DNA from: Apricaphanius iberus
Lineage: Eukaryota > Chordata > Actinopteri > Cyprinodontiformes > Aphaniidae
Length of the DNA: 64,000 nt
Assembly: GCA_028564705.1 (NCBI GenBank)
Contig: JAPXFQ010000840.1
Location: 186,001 to 250,000 of the forward strand
Direction: 5' to 3'
The translations under genes and the position numbers were made by a program. The number at the start of each line of letters is the position of its first letter. Within the stretch, counting starts at the first letter, position 1. Below are positions 23,901 to 34,439 of this stretch, in pieces. The notes under the pieces were generated by a model. It was not told the DNA's origin. It did not search any database and worked only from the letters and a program-made list of their open reading frames with translations.

Positions 23901-26222
23901 TTGGTTCGACTTGGATTCTGACCCAGATTTCTGAACTGCGGTCTGCTTATTAATTAGAACTTTGGAAAAATGTTAATTTGAGAAGCTGGATTAAAGAAAA
24001 CATGATTCAGTGGTAATTTATTTGACATTTCTAGAAGCTTCAATTCAATTTGGTGTTTATCATTGGAGAAAAGAAAAAAAAGAAGCCTGAGAGGATAATT
24101 GGGATACTGAAAAATGCTAGTTTTTGTTTTTGCTACTAGTTTGTGTTTAGAGAAATCTTATCTCTTGAACCTCCTGTATTGAATTTTTTGTTTTTTTGTT
24201 CTACTGCTAAGGGGAATTAGACTACTATGTATCCTACAAAAATTTAAGAGGAGTTTTAGTTGCAAAAATCAGTTTGACTATGTTTGATTCACTTCACAGA
24301 ATCGGACAGATGTTTTTGAAGTATGAAATGTTTCGTTATTTACAATCAGAATATTTGGGCAAGTTAGCACATTTGGGTTTGTTTAAAGAGGAATCATATA
24401 AGCAAAAGTACTTTGAATTTATATTGGATTGTGTTAAAAAAAAAAAAAGTACTTTAGGTTTGGCAATTTCTATAGGGAAGCTGTTTTGTCAGTGATTTAA
24501 ATCTTGGATTTTTCTTTAGAAATATGGATAGAATTTGAAGTATAGCAAACTGAAGATTATTTTTGTAAACTATGTTGTGTTTATCAGTCAGTGCTGTTCT
24601 CTGATTTTGTTTTAAACATTTGATGTTTTTAATTTTGATATTTTTTGTGTGAGCCAGCTTGATAGAGATCCAGTACACTTAAGTGATGGGGAGTTTGGAG
24701 ACTGGATCGTTATGGGTAATTGCTCAGATGGGAGGAGTTTCACAGGTAACCTTGATAACACCAACAACAGTTATAATTGGAGGGGAACCTAGTTGGACAT
24801 CTTTATCTCACTGTAAGTAGCATACTGATATTAGCAGAAATTATTAATTGATTGAAGGGACAGAGTCTGGGAAAAGTGGTGTGAAGTCTGAATTACAAAG
24901 GGGTTTAGTTCAATATGAACTATTCGTCTCAATTTCAGTGAAGCGGAACCAGGAGAGCCACTTTTCCATAGAGACTGTTTATAATAGGGACAGAAAAAAA
25001 GGGGATAGAACCTTTGCAGATGGTTATTGACTTTATTTTTGTTATTGCAATGTTTTAGTGGTGCTTTAGCAATATCTAACAGAAAAATCCAGCCTTTTTG
25101 TTTGTTTCTTTTTTAATTTAATTTAATTTTTCTAAGAACTAAGTGTGTTGATAAAATATTGCGATGGTCAATCTTTATAAATATTTAATTTACACATGAG
25201 ATGGAAGAGACATTTATCAAATTGACAAAATAGAGAAAGGCATTGCATTGATAAAGTATAGAATATAAATTGGATGAAAAAATGAAGGAAGCATTAATTA
25301 AAATAAGCAGGGGAAGAATTAGAACAACAGTTTAATTAGACATATAAGGATTAATTATCATTCCTGTTGGAGAGAGCAAACCTATTAATTAGTATATTTT
25401 TACCAGAATTAATACTGAAGAAATTATTACTAGTATAACTGATTAAAGTAAAATTAAAATAGAGCCCACATAGGCAGTCTGAGTGTGGAAGATATTTAAA
25501 TTCAGCATTCGAGGAAGGAGACTAATGAATATGAAAATAAAAAGTTTAAATAAAACTTGATTTGAATAGGCTGAGAGGATCGACTCTCTGTCTGTCTTTT
25601 TCTTCCTCTAATTATATATTTTTTCTCTTTTTCCCATCCCGCAACAGAGACCCCTCAGATAACATTCTTGAGATGTAATTTATGTTCCTGGGGAGATAAG
25701 ATGGGTGGGGGTGCGTGGGCTGATGACGGATAGTGCCAGGCGCCCGCCATAACTGCCAAAGAAAGAAAGATCTATACACCAGCGCAGAAGTTCGTCTCTC
25801 TTGTGCTCTGCTCCCAAAACAAGGGGGGCACCAGTGACTGTATATTTTCAGGGGTGAACTGGAGGACACCCTAGGGGGGAGCACGTTTCCTCATGCTGAG
25901 CTGAACTTTCAAGGACAATATGTGTGAATCCACTTGGCTGGCGTAAAATGGACAGTTTCTGCTGAAGAAGTGATGATCAAAGACTGCTGATTCAATGTCA
26001 ATGTTGCTGAACTAACCACAAGAGTTTCTGTTTGTCTGATCGAAGGTGGCCGAGGTTCCTCGAACTCTGATAACTCCGTGCCTTCCCCAGGATTATCTCC
26101 AGGTAAAATACCACCATTTACCGGGAACAAAATTTGGAAGGAAAAACTGGGCCGATAGCAGGGGGTTGCTGGCTGGTGAGAGAGGAAAATTTTTTTTTCT
26201 TATTTTTACGTTTCATCCACAG

Positions 26223-26275
26223 GGATGTACTAAATTTAAGAAAGGATATATTGTAATGGAACAGCTAAATCAAAC
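26223..26275 (+). other. Candidate small exon inside LTR element
   Basis: A strong acceptor (pyrimidine run from 26189, then TTTCATCCACAG ending 26222) is followed after 53 bases by a consensus donor GTAAGT at 26276. An ATG at 26256 stays open to the donor. A second acceptor-like site is near 25646 (TTTCCCATCCCGCAACAG) and a donor-like CTCCAGGTAAAA near 26101. This would fit a spliced subgenomic transcript, but there is no expression evidence. Confidence 0.35.
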
Positions 26276-26877
26276 GTAAGTCAGAATTTTATTTGATTTC
26301 TAACAGAAAGAATGAATCAAAGTGCTTAACGGTTTAAGATAATTAAAAAGTTGAAATGGATAATAGAATAATCGATAACATTCAAAAGGAGGCATAGTAA
26401 AACAGACATAAGTGTCGTAAACTTGATAAATAGAATAAGTAAATAAAAGAATCAATTTGGGTGAACAAGCAAATGGATAGTAATCAGTTGAACTGTAGAC
26501 AAAAAGTAAACTTTTGAGCCTGCTCTTGTTTTTAAATCCATTAATGAGGGAGGTGTTTTGGTTTAGTTTTCAGGAATGATAACGGTGTTGCACCAAAATA
26601 AGATGGATTTGCTCTTTCCCCAGGGATTACTTTTTAATTAGATGGGTGAAATAATTTCTCAGCACAATACAGTTGGATTAGATTGAAAAGGAGTGATCAC
26701 AAGACCGGATCAAAAACTGTCATTTTTAGATGTTTACAAGCTTATGCCCCCAGGATTCAGCAGCACGTGAGGAGCACACAGTCTCCTCTGGTCACAGCTG
26801 ACTACAGCTGCTGAAGGGGTCCAAGGTACAGCTCCAGGTCGAAGGCGTGAGGAGTCCAGTGGTTCAGCCAGTTCCAG

Positions 26878-27048
26878 ATGACAGCTGGGAACACACACAA
26901 AGTGCAGCTCCACGCCAACGACGAACCTGGTCGAGGATCAGCAGGAATCTACCTAAAGAGGGTCAAGAAGGTTTTGACCAAGCTGAATCGGAAGCTGAAG
27001 CCACAGGCGGCGGGGCCTAACTCACCCAGAAGGTTGTTTGGGTGGTGA
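26878..27048 (+). CDS. Short open frame in GC-rich island of LTR element (hypothetical)
   Basis: A 56-codon ATG frame whose product is basic in its second half (includes YLKRVKKVLTKLNRKLKP). A second frame, open from 26802 to 27020 without its own ATG, overlaps it and gives an acidic, glutamate-rich end (QAESEAEATGGGA). Both lie in a GC-rich island after acceptor-like sites at about 26753 and 26797. They may be remnants or exons of an accessory gene, or chance frames. No family is recognised. Confidence 0.25.
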   Translation: MTAGNTHKVQLHANDEPGRGSAGIYLKRVKKVLTKLNRKLKPQAAGPNSPRRLFGW

Positions 27049-28162
27049 TATTAATCATCCAGTGTGATCTATGTGCCAATGAATGAGATGGGCAATTGAA
27101 ATTGCCATCTCAAAGAGGGATCTACAGAAGAAGATCACAACTCATCAATCAGCTTCACAGCAGGTTTTGACCACCCCACATCGGTGGGGTAAGCTATTGG
27201 AAGAGGGACCAGCTGTGCATTTGTGTATATTGGGGGAAATGCTCAATTAATGAAGTAATTGGCATTTCAGAGAGTGGTTATCTGCATATATGGGAGTAAA
27301 ACTGGAACACTGATCAGCTCTGTACAGCTGCCAGGTGCCACCATTGGGGGGTTAACCACGAGAGTGAAGAAAGAAGAACAGAAGATAAAAATATATAAAA
27401 GACTGAACATTTATTAATAATTTTTTGCATTTTACAGGTTGTTTAACTATTTTTATTCACAAGTGCAGATTAACACTGTCTAAGAGGGTTTCTTAAAGAA
27501 TTTTAATCAGTTAATTTTATTTCTTAATTTCCAGTTGTCTTTAAGGTTGTATTAAGGTTTGCATTAATAAAAAAAGAGGGTCTACTAGATAGAAAGATAG
27601 AATAGCTGAGCAGAATTAGGGAAAGGAAAGACTAAATAGACTCGAGGATTACATTTTTAAAGGGTTCTTAATACCTTCTATTTCACAGGTTTCTTAACAC
27701 TTTAAGTTTGATTTATTTCAGAATATAACATAGTAAGAATGTATATGTTCATGGATTTTCTAAGCTTCTTCCACAAGTATTAACATGTATCAAGTCAGAT
27801 TTAATTATCTCTTCACATGTAAGACATTCTTATACATTTTTGGGTTTTGAATTTAGTTTGTGGGAATTGTTAAAATAAATTTTTTGGTTAATGCCAAAAG
27901 AGGGTGAATTTATAATTAACAGATTTACATTTTTTTAATGGGAGTTAAGGTTAAAGGTACTTTAACAGTTTGTGTTTTGAATTTTAATCTGGAAGTCTTG
28001 TTGTGGTATCATATGAAAGACTTCATGTTTTAAACTGATGAAATTTCTTGGATTTGATTTTTTGCATTCTCAAAATGCTTTACAGGTTTTGATCTTAAGT
28101 TCTAAACACTAACCCTGAAGGAGAGTACAGAGAAGATATCAATCTATTTTCAAAAAAAAGAT

Positions 28163-28175
28163 TGAAAAGAGGGAG
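28163..28175 (+). promoter_or_regulatory. Polypurine tract
   Basis: The purine run GAAAAGAGGGAG directly precedes the 3' LTR, the position where plus-strand DNA synthesis is primed. Similar runs occur near 22863, 27571 and 27897 and could act as extra primers, but they are not next to an LTR. Confidence 0.75.
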
Positions 28176-28176
28176 T

Positions 28177-28751
28177 TGTGGTATTATTCTACATATGTTT
28201 TAAACTTCTATTATTCAGAAGGTAAAAGTTTGTTTGATATAGTTTGCATGGTTGTAAAAAATATATTGTCTGTCAGTATTTGTTATTGGGATAAGCTTTT
28301 AAGTCATAAAACTCTTGGGTAAGTTTTATTGCAGGCTGTAAAAACAGGATGTCTGTATAGATAAGGATGGAGGCCATGAAGCTGGGAGTGTTGCCATAAA
28401 ACCATAATTCTCAGAATGAACTTTTGACCAAGAACAGAGAAATGTCTCATCTTATGACTGTATAATTCTCTGACAGCCAATAATGGTTAAGACACTGTAT
28501 GGAAATGTTCTGATTGGAGGGAGAAGAAACGCCTAGAGTCCTGGCGAGGCCCGGTGTCTATAAAGTTGTGAAATGAAGATCATTCAATTGTCAGAAATAT
28601 TTGTCTGGCCCAGAGAAACTAGGGCATCTTTCTCTGTAAACTGCAATTTGTTAATCTGTTCAAAATAAATGTTAAGAACTGGAAATTGGCTCCATTTTGT
28701 CTCTGCTTGAACATGCACTGAATTAATTTTGAATAATTATTTAATTCAACA
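28177..28751 (+). repeat. 3' LTR
   Basis: 575 bp. Compared with the 5' LTR it has one substitution (C to T in GACTG[C/T]ATAATTC, near 28460) and one extra T near 28600. It ends CAACA and is followed by the target duplication CTAC. Confidence 0.9.
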
Positions 28752-28755
28752 CTAC

Positions 28756-29210
28756 CCATTCTACATCTTTTTCCGCCTGGAGGAATTTCCTGTTCAAAGA
28801 CATTTGACCTGACTTTGTCTTCAGATGACTTTTGTTGTGAATTGATGCATCATGAATAATAAAAGTTGATCTGAATTGATTAGAATGACACTGCATATGA
28901 TGGTGTTGCATAAAAGCGACTGGGTGTTTCTCTGGTCTATTGTTCTCCAGGACAGTGTTGAACTTTTTACTTTTACTTCCTTTTAACTTTTTTCTTTAAA
29001 TCAAATTTCTCAATTTGACATGTGTAGTATGTTGTCTCTCATATTTAAAAACAGAATTCTAAATTGTTGCTAAATTAGGCTTATAAAAGATTATTAAAAA
29101 TACTAGTTTGTTGAAATAGAACAACATGACTCATTAAACCTGACATTTTCACAGTAGTGAACTTCAGCAATTAGGACTAAAACTGTTCATGAACCTGCAT
29201 GCAAATTAGC
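28756..29210. other. Intergenic, no gene recognised
   Basis: AT-rich, nothing identifiable. Confidence 0.5.
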
Positions 29211-29240
29211 CGGACAGACAGACAGACAGACAGACAGACT
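29211..29240. repeat. (GACA)n microsatellite
   Basis: About seven units of GACA followed by CTTTATATTAGCTC. In fish this tetranucleotide often ends a dispersed repeat whose body reads CTTTATTGATCCC; here the body has decayed. Confidence 0.8.
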
Positions 29241-29249
29241 TTATATTAG

Positions 29250-29604
29250 CTCATTAAGGGAGAATAGATTATGGTTCTTGAAAATAAGAATGTATCTGTC
29301 TCCATTTTCTTTAGATACATTTCCTTTCCTTTTTCTTGGCACACTCTACAACCTTTTCTTTAAGCACCTTTTTAGCTTTCTGTTAAACAAGAGGGGTAAA
29401 AAAATGGAGACCAAAGCCGACATATTTCAGATTGATGTTTGGAAAAACCGAGTATTGAAGGAAGGGTCTGGGATATGTCTGTTTATTTCATAGCTGTGGA
29501 TAAGATTGATTTGTGCAGTACGATCACAGTCAGCCTCACCATTTTCAAGCACTGTTTTGTGCTGCAGGGCCAAATAAGGCAAACCAGTATTTATGTGATT
29601 TATC
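29250..29604. repeat. 350-bp duplicated sequence, copy 1
   Basis: This stretch recurs in the same orientation at 31203-31555 with only a handful of differences (for example CTTTAGATACATTTCC against CTTTATTTACATTTCC). Flanking sequences are unrelated at both edges. Frames 29278-29493 and 31231-31446 are the same 71-codon frame, but they start from a non-hydrophilic run with no domain and are probably not coding. Confidence 0.85.
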
Positions 29605-31060
29605 AAAAAGGCAGGAAAGGAAAATGGAATGTTTTTTTACGGACTAAATAGGATTAATTGTATCTAAAAATCATATAGAAAGAGCTTGTCTGAAACTCCT
29701 AACAGTGTTCAGAGTAGCTGATTAAAAAATACCAGTTTTTAGTAATTATATCATTTTTCTTAGTATAGTAAAGCCACCTGAATTGGACATTTTTGCCTGA
29801 AAAAAATGTAATATATGGCATAATAATGCTAAAATGCAAGAAACTAAAACGATTAAGCATAAAATAAATGCATCAAATTTGATAGTTGGAACAGGACTCT
29901 AACACCACTTTCCATACCTTTGATTGATTAATTTATGTAATTTATCATTGACCTTTATTAATACAACAGAGAAGCTGCAGAATAACAGACTTGTCACTGA
30001 GTTTTTTCTGCACTTCCACTCAAAGAGTTCAAATAGGGTATCAAAGAGGTGCCAATAATTGTTAATATGCATAACAATTTCAAAGCAACATTTTAAATTT
30101 GAGGTTTGACTCTTGGTGGCTAGTTGGTAGCATACCGTTAAGATATAAGAAATCTGTTGACGAGTATCTGTCGCTGTGATGAAAATAGTCTTATATTTAA
30201 ATCATTGACCAGTCTGAAACAAGAATTTCATATTAATTATGAACATTTATGAAAAGAATATTTTTGCATTTGTGATGTTAGAAAACTAAACCAGTAAGAA
30301 AATTAAAGCATATTATTGTCAATGAAACACTTCTAGTTGCTTAGCCAGGAACCAGCGTTTAGGCTTTGGTTCCCTAAAGAATCAATAATTAACTATTTTT
30401 TCATAATTTAATTTAATGAAAAATAGATAACAAAAATATGTGTTTAGTTTTTGTGTTGCCTGATGCAGATGTGGATGATCAAACAGCTCCTAGGAAATGA
30501 GAATCATCTGTTAACTCTGTTTGACCCTCAAGCAGTTGAGTTTTATTGGTCATCCATCAGTCAGCATTCAGCCTCCTTGGTAACCAACTGATGAATTGGC
30601 TGACAGATGGTGGCTGTCTCCACTGCCTTCATTGCAGCAATGGGCTTTAATTATATTCACAAGAACTTTCAGCGGTCGCATCGTTTTGTTGTCTCAAACA
30701 TCTTGATTAGTAGAAGATAAGTAGTAGAGAAAAATAGTGTAGTTGGTATGATTCTTACTAGTCGTTTGGAGAGGAGAAGCTTGGAGGAAGGTATGTTGGA
30801 TTGTGTGGACTGAGGTTGGCTAAAGGTTGATGAGTGGACTCTGATTTTCTCTGATGTTGTTGCCGAGGGTGAGCTCGGTGGAAATCCAGATGACCATCCA
30901 GAGATCAGATCAGTGAGAGCCAAAAACAGCTGATTTGGTTTTAAAATGTTGCATTATTGCTGCTGTTTGGCCTGTTGTAGATTTTAAGGGATGGATTTAC
31001 CAGCTTTTGAGCCCTGCACATGAGAAGCATACAGTTACACATACAACATCCTCAAATTAT
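29605..31060. other. Intergenic between the two duplicated copies
   Basis: AT-rich, no gene recognised. Confidence 0.5.
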
Positions 31061-31200
31061 TGGGGGTGGGGGGTGGGGGTGGGGGGGGCAGATGCCTATC
31101 TCCAGCTGTCAACGGGTGAGAGGCGGGGTACACCCTGGACAGGTCACCAGTCCATCACAAGGCCACACACAGAGACAAACAGGACGAACAACCATGCACG
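31061..31200 (-). repeat. G-run plus dispersed fish repeat fragment
   Basis: 31061-31089 is a G-rich run with several G4-G8 blocks separated by T, a plausible quadruplex. It leads into words such as GGGGTACACCCTGGACAGGT and CCAGTCCATCACAAGGCC, the reverse orientation of a very common fish repeat that also occurs at 46703-46838 and, in forward orientation, at 49053-49165. Confidence 0.7.
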
Positions 31201-31202
31201 CA

Positions 31203-31555
31203 CTCATTTAAGGAGAATAGATTATAGTTCTTGAAAATAAGAATGTATCTGTCTCCATTTTCTTTATTTACATTTCCTTTCCTTTTTCTTGGCACACTCG
31301 ACAACCTTTTCTTCAAGCACCTTTTTAGCTTTCTGTTAAACAAGAGGGGTAAAAAAATGGAGACCACAGCCGACATATTTCAGATTGATGTTTGGAAAAA
31401 CCGAGTATTGAAGGAAGGGTCTGGGATATGTCTGTTTATTTCATAGCTGTGGATAAGATTGATTTGTGCAGTACGATCACAGTCAGCCTCACCATTTTCA
31501 AGCACTGTTTTGTGCTGCAGGGCCAAATAAGGCAAAACAGTATTTATGTATTTAT
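31203..31555. repeat. 350-bp duplicated sequence, copy 2
   Basis: Second copy of 29250-29604, offset by about 1.95 kb. It starts immediately after the dispersed repeat fragment that ends near 31200. Confidence 0.85.
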
Positions 31556-34439
31556 GGAACAACCTCATATACACAAGTATTGCAAAGCTGTTTTGCTGAC
31601 AGGTAACTTTAGCCGTTAGCAAACTTTCTTACCTTTCTGCATGAGAAACTTCACCATTTCAGTGTACATTTTGATGCAGTGAAAGTTCTTTTCATTTGTG
31701 TCCATCTGCTGTAGACTTCACCCAAACTAACTCTGGTTTTAGATCTTGTAAGGTCGCTCTTCTTCTGAGATAATTAAATCTATGTGGCTCAGACACAGCA
31801 GCTAAACTAAACTAGTGATCCATTTTCTACAGTACACGCCTCGTTGCTCCGTGCAGTTGTTCACAATAGTATTTGGCATGGAACCCAAGGGCCGACTGTT
31901 TTCTTTTTGTTATTGTACTTTTTGCAAGGTAAAACTCATAACTAGTGTTAATTTAGTCTGCAGCGACAAGTCCTTGACCAGTAATAAAACCAGAATACCA
32001 GCAGAATGCTTGTTGATAACCAGAGCAGAGATGATGTATAAGATGACTCTGCTGCATTCATCCGTCTCTCATCCCAAACAGCCACTTGTGATTTCTAGAG
32101 TGTCGTGTTCCTTATTCATGACGTTTTAAGGTCTAAGAATGGGTCATTTTCACATTATATCCCTGCTGCCACAGAGAGGCCAAAAGATGAAGGGGGGCTC
32201 GTTTCTCATCTGTTCTTGATTTGCTTCAGGACAAGCTCATACTTCTGGCTGGCAGTTCTACTTGATGTGGTGGAACTGTTTCATGTATCTTTGCCTTGAC
32301 AACATTGGAACAAAAAAAAAAAAAGTTAAATGATGCAAGCTGACATGTCCAGGCTTGGAAACCATTTATTTTGTCAAAGGGTTTAACAGTGCTCGCACAG
32401 CAGAATCAGAGACAACCTTGTGCAAAGAAACCTATTGAAAAAGTTTGGAAACTGCTGCAGAGGATGGTGCACTTAGAGCGGTAGACACTGACAAAGTGCC
32501 TGTGGCCTGACCTGATCTTAAAGTCTAATGAAGATGTATTTCCACTCAAAGTCTACTCCTTAGCCTTCGTATAAAGCCGATGGAGACCTGCTGAATAAAC
32601 ATCAATGATAAGATACAGAATAACTAAAACAAAATGTAGATGATACTGGCCATGCTTTTAATCAAAAACAACTCCTCAATTGTCTTCTCTAATGCTGCAA
32701 TGCTAATTATATTTCAACTGTTTATGTGGAAAACAGAAATAAAATCACTTTACGAGTCTGTTAGAATGCTGGAAACAAATGTCTTACGTTTAGGGAAAAA
32801 AGTTAACTTATTAATATTAAGAAGAAAATCTTTAGGATCAGCATAAGGAGGGCTGTGATGCTCAAAACCATTTACTTCATCTGTTGTCTCAGTGCGACAA
32901 TAATTCAAATATTAAATTACACAGCTGAGAATAAGCAAACAATATCTTCACATGTGTGATTTGTGCTCAATTTCCCATCTGCACTGTGAATCATTGATAA
33001 TGTTTTAACACAGAGGCCACATGAGCCGAAAGCTGAATAATGCTTAAGCAACAACAGAACCGAGTCAGAATTCATCAAGGATTCTCCAGACCAACCCCAT
33101 ATTCTGACTGGTGTGTATGTACGTTTCCTGCTGCGGGAAACTAGACAAAAAAAAAATGAGTTAGCTGTAGTGTTTCTGCAAAACTGCATTTGTCTTTGCC
33201 TAATTCTGTTTCATACAACATTAAATAGCAGCCATATATTAGCTTTACACATAACAAGCAGCATGTTCTTTTGTGGTGCTACTGTAGAACCTGAAATACC
33301 TGCATAAACTCAAATGCCCCAAAACCACATGAACACCATCACATTCCTTGTGAAATAACTATTACAAACTCTACATATTATTTATTCTGACAATCATCTT
33401 ATGCTCATCTTCCCTTTCTTTTCTTTCTCACATGGATGGCTGGAGTTTTTAGCGAAATTAGCCCATCATCATTAGCCCTGTTACCAGGCAACTGGAGAGA
33501 CAAGGCTAATCATCCTGACACGTGGGGATGATGGAGATGCACCAGAGTTCAAGGGAGAAAAACAAGAATGACCAAGAGGGTGTACCCTTACAAGGTGAAA
33601 CTCTAGAGCATTGCACTGTCACCTTCCTTGAAGGTTGTTCCAGATTTTTTCAAAGCTAAAAATCTGACATATATTGTAAAATGTAGATAAATAAAGTAAA
33701 TTATTTCTCAAACGGATGTTTTATATTAGAGGGACAATGTGGCATGTGTTTGAAAGACCAAAGTCTTAATGAAAAGCCCACTCCAGAAAAGGTGTCTGTG
33801 TTTCTCTTTCAGGCAAAGTAGAACCTTTTAAATTGGACTTGTCTACATTCCTAACTTATTTTTTACTTGTTTCACACTTTTACCTCACCTTTTGTGGTAG
33901 CTTTATGAAAAGAAAAGTTAAATGAAGTCTCTGAAAGGCTTATACATGTTTGGCTTCCACTCAGGTATTACCACCGCACACTGCCTTTGTTAGAAAATAT
34001 TACAAATTTTACTGAAATTGAAAGCTTTATGCATTTTCTCTTTGGTTACAGTCAAAATAGTCCAACTCTTAATCTTTATTTCTCTTTTGACAAGAATAAA
34101 ACAGAAACATCTACAAAAATTAGTTTTGAAAAAAACAAGAATATATATTTTGAGAAAGGGCACAGTTTTATAGACTCTGCTGTCAAGCACTTCATGAGGG
34201 GGAGACAGTTTTATAAAGATGGGCGTCTCTGAACTGTCATAATGACAAAACTTTTAAGAAACTATATGCTTTCATTAAAGGGTGCCTGTGGAACTATTTT
34301 AATGCAAAAAGTCAGAAAAAAACGAAACTGAACATTCAAAGATTAGGTTATTTTTTTTTGTTTTTGAAAGTTTATCCAACATCTTTTTCAACTCAGCCTC
34401 ATTAATATCTGGTAAAATTAACTTCAAAATTAATAGTGG
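31556..34439. other. Intergenic, no gene recognised
   Basis: No exon or repeat edge identified. 33430-33560 is a less AT-rich patch with clustered TAAT and ATTA words that could be regulatory, by impression only. Confidence 0.4.

Larger units (their letters stand above)
20952..28162 (+). other. Interior of LTR element, apparently non-coding
   Basis: The part near the 5' LTR (21170-21540) is GC-richer, with overlapping frames such as 21185-21505 (106 codons). None shows a known retroviral motif. 21550-25600 is AT-rich with no long frame. 24274-24495 gives a short charged peptide from a TTG codon and no recognised domain. 25640-26110 and 26750-27050 are GC-richer islands bordered by splice-like signals. 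Degenerate gag-pol cannot be excluded by eye, but a young element with this much decay would be odd, so replacement or original absence of coding sequence is more likely. Confidence 0.6.
20359..28751 (+). mobile_element. Structurally complete LTR retroelement lacking recognisable gag-pol
   Basis: Two near-identical direct repeats (20359-20932 and 28177-28751) begin TGTGGTATT and end TTCAACA. They bound a 7.24 kb interior and are flanked by the 4-bp duplication CTAC (20355-20358 and 28752-28755). A primer-binding-site-like sequence follows the first repeat and a polypurine tract precedes the second, which fixes the orientation as plus. I saw two differences between the LTRs, one substitution and one 1-bp indel, which indicates a recent insertion. 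Although young, the interior has no frame longer than about 135 codons and no gag, protease, reverse transcriptase, RNase H, integrase or env motif I can recognise on either strand. It is therefore probably a non-autonomous element mobilised by proteins supplied elsewhere. Confidence 0.9.
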
